Assembly (NCBI GenBank): GCA_903837135.1
Contig: CAILTK010000026.1
Location: forward strand, 1-51,667
Reading direction: 5' to 3'
From: an uncultured Caulobacterales bacterium
GTDB taxonomy: Bacteria; Pseudomonadota; Alphaproteobacteria; Caulobacterales; Caulobacteraceae
DNA length: 51,667 nt
A program made the translations under genes and the position numbers. Shown here piece by piece: positions 1 through 8,208 of this stretch. Every line of letters starts with the position of its first letter. Positions within the stretch are counted from its first letter, which is position 1. Under the pieces are notes generated by a model. It saw only the letters and a list, made by a program, of their open reading frames with translations. It made no database searches and was not told the origin of the DNA.

Positions 1-115
1 ACCGCCCCCCCGCCGGCGGACTATATGCCCGCCTCCCGCACGGAGAGTCCTCTTCGAGCGCCGTCTTTCCATTGCCGGTCGTCAGTTTTGGCGGCCCAAG
101 ACCGAGGTCTTGCAC

Positions 116-412
116 ATGTCGCGCCGCTGCGAACTCACGGGCGTCGGCCCTATGGTCGGCCACAACGTGAGCCATTCGAATATCAAGACCAAGCGTCGGT
201 TCCTGCCGTCGCTGGCCGCGGTGACCGTCCCGTCGGATGCGCTTGGGCAGACCTTCAAGCTGAAGATCACCAACGCCGCCCTGCGCACGCTCGACTTCCG
301 CGGCGGCCTCGACAACGTGCTGCTGAACTCCCGCGACGAGGTGCTCTCGCCCAAGGCGCTGAAGATCAAGCGCCAGGTCAAGGCCAAGCTCGCGGCTCAG
401 CCGGCGGCTTAA
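116..412 (+). CDS. rpmB: 50S ribosomal protein L28
   Basis: Structural protein of the large ribosomal subunit, 98 residues, the usual size for the alphaproteobacterial form. The N-terminus MSRRCELTG followed by the GHNVSHSNIKTKRRF segment is the L28 signature. An in-frame TTG six bases upstream would add two residues, but the ATG gives the canonical start and lies behind a weak GAGGT element. It stands alone and is followed at once by a strong intrinsic terminator. The 115 bases before it show no gene. Identification is secure. Confidence 0.96.
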   Translation: MSRRCELTGVGPMVGHNVSHSNIKTKRRFLPSLAAVTVPSDALGQTFKLKITNAALRTLDFRGGLDNVLLNSRDEVLSPKALKIKRQVKAKLAAQPAA

Positions 413-433
413 TCGCTTCGGCCAATGTCTTTC

Positions 434-465
434 AGGGGCCCTGCCGGCGACGGCGGGGCCCTTTT
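434..465 (+). terminator. intrinsic terminator of rpmB
   Basis: A GC-rich hairpin (GGGCCC arm, GCGA loop, about 11 pairs including one G-U) is followed by TTTT, 22 bases after the rpmB stop. It sits between rpmB and the convergent DUF3617 gene. Confidence 0.85.
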
Positions 466-539
466 CGTTGGCCGCGGCTCCAGGTTCTTGTGCGACGCGC
501 GGCTGATCCGAAAGCCGGTTTCCGCTTTTCGGAACGTCT

Positions 540-974
540 CTACTGCCCCGCGCCCTCGGCCGGACAGTCGGCGCTGATCCGGTGTGCGTCGGTGCTGGCC
601 GTGCCGCCCAGCATCGGCAGGTTCTGAAGCGCGAAGCGGGCGTCCATGTGGAAGGCCTCGGGCGAATAGGTCCCGTGCAGGGCCACGTCGACGCCGGTGC
701 CGTGCTTGTCGACGCACTGGCCGCTGAAATCGGCCACCCCGCCTTTGATCGACTTGCTGGCGTAGGTGCAGGTGTAGTGGCTGGTCGACGGCCCGCTCAG
801 ATAGGCGCTGACCTTGTCGGCGGTGATGCAGCGCCGCTCGGTCTTGGGCGCGCCCTTGCCGAGCAGGTTGGCCTGGCTTGTGCTCTCCCAATAGCCGGGC
901 AGGATGGTCTGCGGGGCGAGCGCCGACGAGGCGGCGAGAAAGACGACCGCGGCGGAAACGGCGTTGACCAACAT
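540..974 (-). CDS. DUF3617 family exported protein
   Basis: A 144-residue protein with an N-terminal signal-like hydrophobic segment (about residues 1-20), then PGYWESTSQ, ERRCITADKV, a central HYTCTYASKSIKGG segment and a C-terminal CP pair. This pattern matches DUF3617 proteins, small periplasmic proteins of unknown function common in Alphaproteobacteria. Four cysteines remain in the mature part, compatible with disulfides. It lies 52 bases downstream of the lactate dehydrogenase gene on the same strand and may be cotranscribed. The biochemical role is unknown. Confidence 0.8.
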   Translation of the reverse strand: MLVNAVSAAVVFLAASSALAPQTILPGYWESTSQANLLGKGAPKTERRCITADKVSAYLSGPSTSHYTCTYASKSIKGGVADFSGQCVDKHGTGVDVALHGTYSPEAFHMDARFALQNLPMLGGTASTDAHRISADCPAEGAGQ

Positions 975-1026
975 GAGGAGCTCCGGACTTCGGCGCTGAG
1001 CATTGAACGCCGAGATAAGGGCGTTT

Positions 1027-2166
1027 TCAGGCCAACAGGTTCCGGTCGGCCGTCTTGACGTCGGTACAGCCGGTCAGGGCCATGGCCACCTTCAGTTCGG
1101 CCCGCATGCGTTCGAGCATGCGCAGCACGCCCTGTTCGCCGCCGGCGGCCAGCGCATAGGCCCAGTTGCGGCCGATCAGACAGGCGGAGGCCCCGAGGGC
1201 CATGGCTTTCAGCACGTCGAGCCCCGTGCGGACCCCGCCGTCCATCAGCACCGGAATCCGGCCCGCCACCGCCTCGGCCGCCGCCGGCAGGGCCCGCACC
1301 GACGACGGGGCGCCGTCGAGCTGACGGCCGCCGTGGTTGGAGATCACGATACCGTCGGCCCCGGCCCCGACGGCCAGGCGCGCATCCTCGGCGTCCAGTA
1401 TGCCCTTGATGATGATCGGCCTCTTCCAGCGTTCGCGGATCCAGGCGATGTGGTCCCAGGTCAGGGTCGGATCGAAGTTGCGATGGATCCAGTCCGAGAA
1501 GTCGCCGAGCTGACCCTCGGGCACGGCCTCGACGATGTTGCCGAAATGATGGGGCCGGCCATGCAGGGCCACATCCCAGAGCCAGCGCGGCCTGCAGGCG
1601 ATGTCGGCGATCCGGCGCGCCTCGGCCAAGGGCGGCAGCCGGCTCGAGAAGCCGCTGCGCACATCGCGATAGCGCGAGCCGCCCACCGGCAGGTCCACCG
1701 TGAACACCAGCGCCGGGACTTCGGCCGCCTCGCACCGGGCCAGGACCTTCTCCATGAAGCCGCGGTCCTTGATCATGTAGAGCTGGTACCAGATCGGCGT
1801 CTTCACCGCCGCGCGCACTTCCTCGAGCGGGCAGATCGACAGGGTCGACAGGGTGAAGGGCACGCCCGCGGTCTCCGCCGCCCGCGCCGCCTGGCGCTCG
1901 CCGCGATGGGCGAACATGCCCGAGAAGCCCACCGGCCCCAGCATCACCGGCATGGACAGGGTCTGGCCGAACAGGGTCGTCGCCGTGTCGAGCCTGGACA
2001 CGTCGCGCATCACCCGCTGGCGAAGGGTCACGGCGCGGAAATCCTCGACATTCCGCCTCAGCGTCACCTCGTCGTACGAGCCGCCGTCGATGTAGTCGAA
2101 CAGCATGCGCGGCAGGGCCCGTCTGGCGGCGAGCCGTTCGTCGACGGTGTTGGCGATCACGCTCAT
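1027..2166 (-). CDS. lldD: FMN-dependent L-lactate dehydrogenase
   Basis: A 379-residue member of the FMN-dependent alpha-hydroxyacid dehydrogenase family, most like membrane-associated L-lactate dehydrogenase, which oxidises L-lactate to pyruvate and passes electrons to the quinone pool. Visible signatures are the FDYIDGGS segment near residue 23, the FMN-contact lysine in IIIKG (K254), the catalytic histidine and substrate-binding arginine in SNHGGRQLDG (H278, R281), and DGGVRTG for FMN phosphate binding. The segment WDVALHGRPHHFGNI is typical of LldD rather than glycolate oxidase. The gene starts 142 bases from the divergent DUF4142 lipoprotein gene. Another 2-hydroxyacid substrate cannot be excluded. 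Confidence 0.88.
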   Translation of the reverse strand: MSVIANTVDERLAARRALPRMLFDYIDGGSYDEVTLRRNVEDFRAVTLRQRVMRDVSRLDTATTLFGQTLSMPVMLGPVGFSGMFAHRGERQAARAAETAGVPFTLSTLSICPLEEVRAAVKTPIWYQLYMIKDRGFMEKVLARCEAAEVPALVFTVDLPVGGSRYRDVRSGFSSRLPPLAEARRIADIACRPRWLWDVALHGRPHHFGNIVEAVPEGQLGDFSDWIHRNFDPTLTWDHIAWIRERWKRPIIIKGILDAEDARLAVGAGADGIVISNHGGRQLDGAPSSVRALPAAAEAVAGRIPVLMDGGVRTGLDVLKAMALGASACLIGRNWAYALAAGGEQGVLRMLERMRAELKVAMALTGCTDVKTADRNLLA

Positions 2167-2250
2167 CTGTCGTCCTGTCCGGCCTCAGCCCCAATGGCCG
2201 GCAGTCGAGCGGGTCGAGAGTCCAGCGTCAAGCGTTCTAGCTTGGCGCTA

Positions 2251-2276
2251 GGAACCTCCTGACGGCCATGAAGTTG
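2251..2276 (+). promoter_or_regulatory. possible EcfG (general stress sigma) promoter
   Basis: GGAAC at 2251-2255 is separated by 16 bases from AGTT at 2272-2275, close to the alphaproteobacterial EcfG/SigT pattern GGAAC-N16/17-CGTT. The start codon of the DUF4142 lipoprotein lies 33 bases downstream with a GAGGAAGG ribosome site between. The -10 differs from consensus at one base. Confidence 0.45.
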
Positions 2277-2308
2277 TTCACGGACCTGTGAGGAAGGATC
2301 CCAACACC

Positions 2309-3016
2309 ATGACCCATCGCACCCTGGTTCTCGCCGCCGCCGCCGTGGCGGCCCTGTCGTTCGCCGCCTGCTCCAAGCACGACGACAAGCCCAACGGTCC
2401 ATCGATCGACAGCTCGACCCAGACCCCCAACGCCGGCCCGGCCGCCAATGTCGCCTCCGCCGTGGACAAGACCCAGGACGCGACCGCGGGCGCTGTCGGC
2501 GCGGTCGCCGCCGCCACGCCCACCAACGCCCAGGGCTTCGTTGACGCCGCCGCCATGGGCGACATGTACGAGATCAAGGCCGCCCAGATCGCCGAGACCC
2601 GCTCGACCTCGCCCGCGGTCAAGGCCTTCGCCGCCATGATGATCCACGATCACGGCAAGACCACCGCCGGCCTGAAAGCCTTCCTGGCCAAGAACACTGC
2701 GCTGAAGGCGCCGACCGACCTCGACCAGCGCCGCACCGGCTTGCTCGACAATCTGAAGTCGGCCCAGGACAAGGACTTCGACCGGACCTATCTCGATCAG
2801 CAGGTCGCCGCGCACGGCGAGATGCTGAGCCTGATGAAGGGCTTCGCCGATCACGGCGACAACGCCGATCTGCAGGCGATGGCGTCCAAAACCGCGCCGA
2901 CCGTGCAGGCCCACCTCGACAAGGCCAAGGCCCTTCAGGGCGGCGCGGATCAGGGCGCGAAGGACAACAAGCAGATGATGAAGGACGAGAAGAAGGCTGA
3001 AAAAGCCGCCACCTGA
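2309..3016 (+). CDS. DUF4142 lipoprotein
   Basis: A 235-residue predicted lipoprotein: a signal peptide ends in a lipobox LSFAAC near residue 19, then an Ala/Thr/Pro-rich linker, then a helical DUF4142 domain (about residues 75-215) with MGDMYEIKAAQIAETRS and MIHDHGKT motifs typical of this ferritin-like family. The C-terminus is very Lys/Asp rich. An upstream GTG at 2288 would put residues before the signal peptide; the ATG at 2309 is preceded by GAGGAAGG at good distance and is preferred. DUF4142 proteins are often stress-induced in Alphaproteobacteria, which fits the candidate EcfG promoter upstream. Molecular function is unknown. Confidence 0.85.
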   Translation: MTHRTLVLAAAAVAALSFAACSKHDDKPNGPSIDSSTQTPNAGPAANVASAVDKTQDATAGAVGAVAAATPTNAQGFVDAAAMGDMYEIKAAQIAETRSTSPAVKAFAAMMIHDHGKTTAGLKAFLAKNTALKAPTDLDQRRTGLLDNLKSAQDKDFDRTYLDQQVAAHGEMLSLMKGFADHGDNADLQAMASKTAPTVQAHLDKAKALQGGADQGAKDNKQMMKDEKKAEKAAT

Positions 3017-3037
3017 GTCATAGGTTCGCTTAGCCTG

Positions 3038-3070
3038 AAGGTCCTTCTCCGCTGGCGGAGGAGGGCCTTT
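3038..3070 (+). terminator. intrinsic terminator after DUF4142 gene
   Basis: Long hairpin (AAGGTCCTTCTCCGC arm, TG loop, complementary GCGGAGGAGGGCCTT arm, a few mismatches) followed by T residues, in the gap between the lipoprotein gene and convergent mtgA. Confidence 0.75.
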
Positions 3071-3084
3071 GCGTTAGGCCCGCG

Positions 3085-4035
3085 CTATTGCAGGCAGGCG
3101 GCCAGGCCGTCGCGGCGCACGGCGTTGGCGGCGCCGCCGATCCGGCGCGACCGCTTCTGCACATAGCGTCCGGGATTGACCGCCTTCCACTTCAGCGGGC
3201 TGGGCAGGATGGCGGCCAGATGCGCGGCTTCGTCCGGATCGAGGTCGGCGGCGGATTCGTTGAAATAGCGGCGCGCGGCGGCGTCCGCGCCATAGGTCCC
3301 CGGACCCCATTCGACCACGTTCAGGTAGATCTCCATGATGCGGCGCTTGCCCCACAGGCGCTCGATCAACACGGTGAAATACGCCTCCAGCCCTTTGCGC
3401 ACATAGTCCCGCCCGGGCCACAGAAAGACGTTCTTGGCGGTCTGCTGGCTGAGGGTCGAGCCGCCGCGCAGCTTACCGGGGTGGCGCTGATTGGCGCGCA
3501 GGGCCGACTGCATGGCCTGGAAATCAAAGCCGTGGTGCTCGCAGAACCGCTGGTCTTCGGCGGCGATCACCGCGTTCGGCAGGCTGGAATCGATCTCGCC
3601 CAGCGGCGCCCAATGCTTGTGCAACCCCTGGTCCTGGAACAGACGCTCGATCATCAGCCAGGTGATCGGCGGCGGGATCGCCGTGTAGGCCAGGACGGCG
3701 ACCGGCGGGCCGAGCAGGGCGAGGACCGCCAGGCCGACGAGCGTCCAGCGGAGCGCTCGCAGCGGACCAAACCGCCGCTTCGGCGGGATGGGTGAGACGA
3801 TCGGCTCGCGTCGGCGCGGTTGCGGCGGCTCCGGCGTGATCAGGGGCGTGATCAGGGGAAGGTCCGGCGCGCCCGGCGCGGGATCCGATCCGGCCCCGCC
3901 CGGCGCCGACGGGCCGTCCGGATCCGCGGGAGGCTCCGGCGGCCAGGCGGGCGGCGGCTCCGGCGGCGCGTCGGGCGTGGGGACCGGCGCGAGCGGTTCC
4001 GGAGGCGCGCCGGGGTCTTCGTCCTCGCCCGCCAT
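3085..4035 (-). CDS. mtgA: monofunctional peptidoglycan glycosyltransferase
   Basis: A GT51-family enzyme that polymerises lipid II into glycan strands at the outer face of the inner membrane, without a transpeptidase domain. Of 316 residues, about the first 85 are an unusual Pro/Ala/Glu-rich cytoplasmic tail. One membrane helix follows (about 94-118), then the transglycosylase domain. The catalytic glutamate lies in AVIAAEDQRF (E160), and GGSTLSQQTAKNVFLWPGRD, MEIYLNVVEWG and GADAAARRYF are the family motifs. The domain is complete. It is divergent from the nitroreductase gene, with 71 bases between the starts. The proline-rich tail is longer than in most MtgA proteins. Confidence 0.93.
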   Translation of the reverse strand: MAGEDEDPGAPPEPLAPVPTPDAPPEPPPAWPPEPPADPDGPSAPGGAGSDPAPGAPDLPLITPLITPEPPQPRRREPIVSPIPPKRRFGPLRALRWTLVGLAVLALLGPPVAVLAYTAIPPPITWLMIERLFQDQGLHKHWAPLGEIDSSLPNAVIAAEDQRFCEHHGFDFQAMQSALRANQRHPGKLRGGSTLSQQTAKNVFLWPGRDYVRKGLEAYFTVLIERLWGKRRIMEIYLNVVEWGPGTYGADAAARRYFNESAADLDPDEAAHLAAILPSPLKWKAVNPGRYVQKRSRRIGGAANAVRRDGLAACLQ

Positions 4036-4106
4036 CGTCCACCCTTGCCTTGACCTTGCGGCGGGATGCTATCGAGGCGCGTTACGCCGTCAACGGAGGA
4101 GCGCGC

Positions 4107-4772
4107 ATGGACGTCAGCGAGGCGGTGGACCGCCGGGTTTCGGTGCGCGCCTTCACCCCGGACCCGGTTCCCGAGGCGATGGTGCGCGATATCCTGGAGC
4201 GGGCGGCCCGTGCGCCGTCGGGCGGCAATCTGCAGCCCTGGCGGGTCTACGCCCTGGCCGGCGAACCCCTGGCGGCGCTCAAGCAGGCGGCCGTGGCGCG
4301 CATCGCCGCTGGCGGCGATCCCCCGGAATACGACGTCTATCCGGCCGACCTATGGGATCCCATGCGCAGCCGCCGCTATCAGTGCGGCGAGGACCTCTAC
4401 GCCACCATCGGCATCCCACGCGAAGACCGTCCCGGCCGCCTGCGGCAGCTGGCCAAGAACGCCGAACTGTTCGGCGCCCCGGTGGGCCTGTTCTTCTACC
4501 TCGACCGCAAGGTCGGCCCGCCGCAATGGTCGGACGTCGGCATGTTCATGCAGACGGTGATGCTGCTGGCCGAGGAGCGCGGGCTCTCGACCTGCGCCCA
4601 GGAGTTCTGGGCCCGCCTGCATGGCGTGGTCGCCGAGGCGCTGCATCCACCGGACGACCACATGCTGTTCTCCGGCATGGCGCTCGGCTGGCGCGACGCG
4701 GGCCACCCGATCAACACCCTGCGCACCCGGCGCGAGCCCCTCGACGCCTTCGCCACCCTGGCCGGCTTCTGA
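4107..4772 (+). CDS. nitroreductase family protein
   Basis: A 221-residue FMN-dependent nitroreductase-fold oxidoreductase. Visible are DRRVSVRAFTPDPVP (the N-terminal RRSVRxF-type FMN phosphate site), ARAPSGGNLQPWR (flavin and substrate binding), the central PVGLFFYLD strand, and DVGMFMQTVMLLAEERGLSTCAQEFW. The ATG at 4107 has GGAGGA eight bases upstream; a TTG at 4050 would add an unlikely N-terminus. The natural substrate cannot be read from sequence; the family reduces nitroaromatics, quinones or enones with NAD(P)H. Confidence 0.87.
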   Translation: MDVSEAVDRRVSVRAFTPDPVPEAMVRDILERAARAPSGGNLQPWRVYALAGEPLAALKQAAVARIAAGGDPPEYDVYPADLWDPMRSRRYQCGEDLYATIGIPREDRPGRLRQLAKNAELFGAPVGLFFYLDRKVGPPQWSDVGMFMQTVMLLAEERGLSTCAQEFWARLHGVVAEALHPPDDHMLFSGMALGWRDAGHPINTLRTRREPLDAFATLAGF

Positions 4773-4833
4773 CCGCCGAGTTTGCAAGGGCGGCGTCAGG
4801 CCTTACTGAGCGTCCCATGCCCGGGACCGCCCC

Positions 4834-6096
4834 ATGAACGAGGAGATCGTCGCCGCGGCCCAGCGGCTGGTCGCCGCCGGCGCGCTCGGCCGCTCGGTGG
4901 TCCTCAGGAAGCTGTTCGACTTCCTGGTCGAGCGCTCGCTCGAGGGGCGGGCTCCCAAGGAGGCCGAGGTGGCCCTGGCCGTGTTCGGCGACATGGTGCG
5001 GTTCAATGCGCCGCAGGACGCGTCGGTTCGCGTCTACGTGCACCGGCTCCGGCTGAAGCTGGCGGACTACTACGCCGGTCCCGGCGCCCACGAACCGGTC
5101 AGGCTCGAGCTTCCCAAGGGCGAGTACCGGCTCGTCGCGCATGGCGCCGGCGGCGCGGCGCCGGTCGCGGCTCCGCCGCGGCGGCCGCGGCTGACCGGAC
5201 CCTGGCGATGGTGGGGGCTGGTCGCGGCGGTGGCGGCCCTGAACCTGGTCCTGTGGGCGCTCTACGCGGCGAACGGCGGCGGCGACCTCGAGCAAGAACG
5301 CCGCGCCGCGCCCTGGGCGGCGCTGATGCGCAACCATCGCCCGACCACCGTGGTGATCGGCGACTATTACATCTTCGGCGACATCGACCGGCCCCGCGGC
5401 GTCGACCGGCTCGTGCGGGAGTATTCGGTCAATTCGCCGCTCGATCTCGACGATTACCGGATGTCCCACCCGGAGGTCGAACACCGGTACGTCGACCTCG
5501 ATCTCTACTACCTGCCCGTCGCCAGCGCCGCGGTGCTGAAGGAGCTGACGCCGCTGCTGGCGTCCAGCGCCCGCACCCGCGATCAGATTCACATCGTGCT
5601 GTCGTCCGACGTGACTCCCGACATGCTGAGACGCAACAACATCATCTACGTCGGCTATCTCAGCGGCCTCGGCATCCTCCGCGAGCCGGTGTTCGCCGGC
5701 TCCCGCTTCACCGTGGGCGAGACCTACGACGTGCTGATCGACACGGTCGGCAAGCGGCGTTTCGCCAGCCAGGAGGGCGGTCCGGATCGGGCCGACCAGC
5801 AGCAGCGCGATTTCGGCTATTTTTCGAGCTTTCCGGGCCCCAACGGCAACCGCATCGTGATCATCGCCGGCGCCCGCGACATGGGCTTGACCCAGATGGC
5901 CGAGGAGGCGGTCAGCCCGACCGCGCTCGCCGCCATGGCCGCGGCGTCGGGAAAGGCCGACGCCTTCGAGGCGCTCTATGACGTGCAGGGTGTCAGGCGC
6001 AGCAATTTCGGCGGTCGCCTGCTGCTGGCCAGCCCGCTGAAGAGCGGGCGGATCTGGAGCGAACAGCGGCCCGCTCTGCAGTTCCCCCCGGGCTGA
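4834..6096 (+). CDS. membrane-anchored winged-helix-like protein with periplasmic domain
   Basis: A 420-residue protein with three parts. Residues 1-102 (LRKLFDFLVERSLEGRAPKEAEVALAVFG..., VRVYVHRLRLKLADYY, LELPKGEYRLV) resemble the putative winged-helix DNA-binding domain found at the N-terminus of many alphaproteobacterial TPR and TolB-like regulators. Then comes an Ala/Pro/Arg linker, one membrane helix (about 125-147), and a periplasmic domain of about 270 residues that I do not recognise. The layout is that of a ToxR-type one-component membrane regulator. No ligand or target is visible. It lies 61 bases after the nitroreductase gene on the same strand and could be cotranscribed. The architecture is seen directly; the regulator role is inference. 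Confidence 0.7.
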   Translation: MNEEIVAAAQRLVAAGALGRSVVLRKLFDFLVERSLEGRAPKEAEVALAVFGDMVRFNAPQDASVRVYVHRLRLKLADYYAGPGAHEPVRLELPKGEYRLVAHGAGGAAPVAAPPRRPRLTGPWRWWGLVAAVAALNLVLWALYAANGGGDLEQERRAAPWAALMRNHRPTTVVIGDYYIFGDIDRPRGVDRLVREYSVNSPLDLDDYRMSHPEVEHRYVDLDLYYLPVASAAVLKELTPLLASSARTRDQIHIVLSSDVTPDMLRRNNIIYVGYLSGLGILREPVFAGSRFTVGETYDVLIDTVGKRRFASQEGGPDRADQQQRDFGYFSSFPGPNGNRIVIIAGARDMGLTQMAEEAVSPTALAAMAAASGKADAFEALYDVQGVRRSNFGGRLLLASPLKSGRIWSEQRPALQFPPG

Positions 6097-6113
6097 CTGC
6101 CAACGGGCTGACC

Positions 6114-6383
6114 CTAGGCGGCCAGGTCCAGCACGGGAATGAACACGGCCAGCACCTCGCCCGAACCCCTGATCGCGTCGCCGGACCAGCTCTCGAACCG
6201 CAGCAGGCCCCGGGCGCAGAGCCGCTCGAGGCGCCCGTAACGCAGGAAACCGGCCTCCGAGAAATCGCCATGCTCGAACAGTCGGGCGGCGACGCGGCCC
6301 GCGCGCAGCGCCTCGTGCAACATCGCGCCGTCCTCGGGAGTCAGCGCGCCTTCGATCCGATGCTCGCCGATCAGGGACGCCAT
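6114..6383 (-). CDS. hypothetical small protein
   Basis: An 89-residue protein with no family that I recognise. It is rich in Leu, Glu, Arg and Gly and has no signal peptide or membrane helix; the C-terminus is hydrophobic (VLAVFIPVLDLAA). The ATG at 6383 has GGAGGAC about nine bases upstream, which supports this start; the frame stays open further upstream to overlap the WD40 gene. It follows the WD40 gene on the same strand after 130 bases and converges on the membrane regulator gene with a 17-base gap. Confidence 0.55.
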   Translation of the reverse strand: MASLIGEHRIEGALTPEDGAMLHEALRAGRVAARLFEHGDFSEAGFLRYGRLERLCARGLLRFESWSGDAIRGSGEVLAVFIPVLDLAA

Positions 6384-6513
6384 GTGCGATCCGTCCTCCG
6401 CCGCCAGGGGCCGCGAGCGGGGCGCTCGCATTGAAGCCAAGCTTCCTGCGCACGCATTGCAGGACGATGTCAGCCGGGGCGGCAGGATGTCGCAGGCCCG
6501 GCGGGCGGCAGGA

Positions 6514-7491
6514 TCATGACGGCAGTTCGGCCATGCCGGCCTCGCCATCCTCGGCGCCCCAAGCCACTGTGCGCCCGTCGGGCGATACCGCCAGGGCGCT
6601 GATCGCCGCGCCCTTGTCGGCGCGCAGCGGCGTAACGCCGCGGCCGGTCAGGTCCGCGGTCCAGATCCGTCCGTCGTCGAGGCCGGCGACGACGCGATGG
6701 CCGGACGGATGTCCGGCCACGCGGGCGACCAGAGCGCTTTCGTCGGCGCCGATCTCCGCCGCCTCGCGTCCCATCGGTCCGTTGGCGCCGCCGAACGGCC
6801 AGACGACCACGCCGCCGGCGCCCGAGGTGGCCAGGAGCTGGCCTTCGGCGAGGAAGGCGAAGCTCTTCGGCTTGGCCGGATAGCCGCCCATCCGCATGTC
6901 GCGCCCGTCCTGCAGACGCCAGCCGTGCAGGGCGTTCTCCTGCATGGCGGAGATCACGAACCGACCGTCCGGGCTGTAGGTGGCGGCGATGTGCGAGCCG
7001 GCCCACTTGAGCATCTGCGGCTTCTGGTCGGCGATGCGGGCGAACCACTGGGCGATCCCGCCATAGGTGGCGGCGGCGATCCGGCGGCCCTTGGGGTCGA
7101 AGGAGAGGTCGGCGACGCTGCGCTCGTGCTGGAAGCTGCGGGCGAAGGCGGCGTCCTTGGCGTCTCGCACGTGCAGGACCCGGCCGGCGGCGCAGGCGAT
7201 CAGGCCGCCGGGTTCGCTGGCGACCGCGTCGATCCATTTGCCGCCGAGGTCGGCCAGGGTCTGCGCGCCGTCGGGACGCGACCAGATCAACCGCCCGTCG
7301 TCGCCGCCCGTCACCACGCCCGAGCCGCTCGGATGGAGGGCGGCGCACAGCACGGCGCCCTCGTGGGCCTGGACCGGCGGCCGCAGGGTCGCGCCGTCGG
7401 CGAACCGCACCGTTCCGTCGCCGAGACAGAACGCGCTCCCCTCACGGGTGAATAGGGCTGCGGCCACGAAGGCGTCGAAGCTATGCATCAT
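6514..7491 (-). CDS. WD40 repeat protein
   Basis: A 325-residue beta-propeller protein without a signal peptide. Repeats of about 40 residues are visible, with recurring HPSGSGVVTGGDDGRLIW, FDPKGRRIAAATYGGIAQW, YSPDGRFVISAMQENALHGW, HPSGHRVVAGLDDGRIW and VSPDGRTVAWGAEDGEA segments, enough for one propeller of about seven blades. It is probably a cytoplasmic protein-interaction scaffold. No catalytic domain is fused to it, and the partner is unknown. It is divergent from exbD, sharing a 169-base upstream region. Confidence 0.85.
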   Translation of the reverse strand: MMHSFDAFVAAALFTREGSAFCLGDGTVRFADGATLRPPVQAHEGAVLCAALHPSGSGVVTGGDDGRLIWSRPDGAQTLADLGGKWIDAVASEPGGLIACAAGRVLHVRDAKDAAFARSFQHERSVADLSFDPKGRRIAAATYGGIAQWFARIADQKPQMLKWAGSHIAATYSPDGRFVISAMQENALHGWRLQDGRDMRMGGYPAKPKSFAFLAEGQLLATSGAGGVVVWPFGGANGPMGREAAEIGADESALVARVAGHPSGHRVVAGLDDGRIWTADLTGRGVTPLRADKGAAISALAVSPDGRTVAWGAEDGEAGMAELPS

Positions 7492-7660
7492 AGTGATGCG
7501 CTTATCGCGTCAGCCGACCACCCGGAAGGGGAGTCCGCAGGCGCCGTCAGGAATCGGCGCCGCTTCGAAGAGTTCGGTCTTTACAAGCCGAATGATCGCG
7601 GCGATGTGTGAAGTCAGTTTACGGGCTGCAAGGAGCGGCCCGCTTGGGAGATTTGCAGGC

Positions 7661-8119
7661 ATGGCGGCACAGCTTTCCGGTCCCGGCGGCGGCGGTCGGT
7701 TCGATCTGAAGCAGAACTCCGACATCAACGTGACGCCGTTCGTGGACGTCATGCTGGTGCTGCTGATCGTGATGATGGTTTCCGCACCGCTGGCCACCAA
7801 GTCGATCAAGGTCGATCTGCCGCCGGCGACCCCGCCGAGCCCGACCGATCCCAAGACCAAGCCGACCTTCATCTCGATCCAGAAGGATGGGCAGATCTTC
7901 CTCACCGGCGACGCGCCGCACAAGACCAGCCTCGACGCTCTGGGCGCCGATCTTCAAGGCGCGCTGCACGTGCCGGACGCCCGCACCCAGCCGATCCTGA
8001 TCCGCGCCGACCGCGACGTCGAGTACGACAAGTTCATGAATGTCGTGAACCAGCTCGAGACCGACGGCTTCTACAAGATCGCCCTGATCGTCGAAGACGC
8101 CCCGATCGGCGAAGTCTGA
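7661..8119 (+). CDS. exbD: ExbD/TolR family biopolymer transport protein
   Basis: A 152-residue inner-membrane protein of proton-driven TonB- or Tol-type complexes. A short N-terminus (FDLKQNSDINVTPF) precedes one membrane helix, VDVMLVLLIVMMVSA, whose aspartate is the conserved proton-path residue, then a periplasmic domain with LPPATPPSP, ISIQKDGQIFLTGD, ILIRADRDVEYDKFMNVVNQLETDGFYKIALI. The frame is open far upstream, but the ATG at 7661 gives the family N-terminus. No exbB or tonB lies nearby, so its partners must be encoded elsewhere. Confidence 0.9.
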   Translation: MAAQLSGPGGGGRFDLKQNSDINVTPFVDVMLVLLIVMMVSAPLATKSIKVDLPPATPPSPTDPKTKPTFISIQKDGQIFLTGDAPHKTSLDALGADLQGALHVPDARTQPILIRADRDVEYDKFMNVVNQLETDGFYKIALIVEDAPIGEV

Positions 8120-8130
8120 TCGCAGCCGAC

Positions 8131-8162
8131 CCCCATAGCGAAACGGCCCCATAGCGAAACGG
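8131..8162. repeat. 16-nt tandem duplication after exbD
   Basis: CCCCATAGCGAAACGG occurs twice back to back (8131-8146 and 8147-8162); the second copy supplies the left foot of the exbD terminator. Confidence 0.9.
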
Positions 8163-8187
8163 CCCCGGAGCGATCCGGGGCCGTTTC
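8156..8187 (+). terminator. intrinsic terminator of exbD
   Basis: Perfect 14-bp stem (GAAACGGCCCCGGA with its complement) and a GCGA loop, ending GTTTCTGTTT. Because the stem carries AAA on its left and TTT on its right, it could also serve the convergent D-aminopeptidase gene. Confidence 0.85.
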
Positions 8188-8208
8188 TGTTTGAGCGGCG
8201 ATTCAGGG

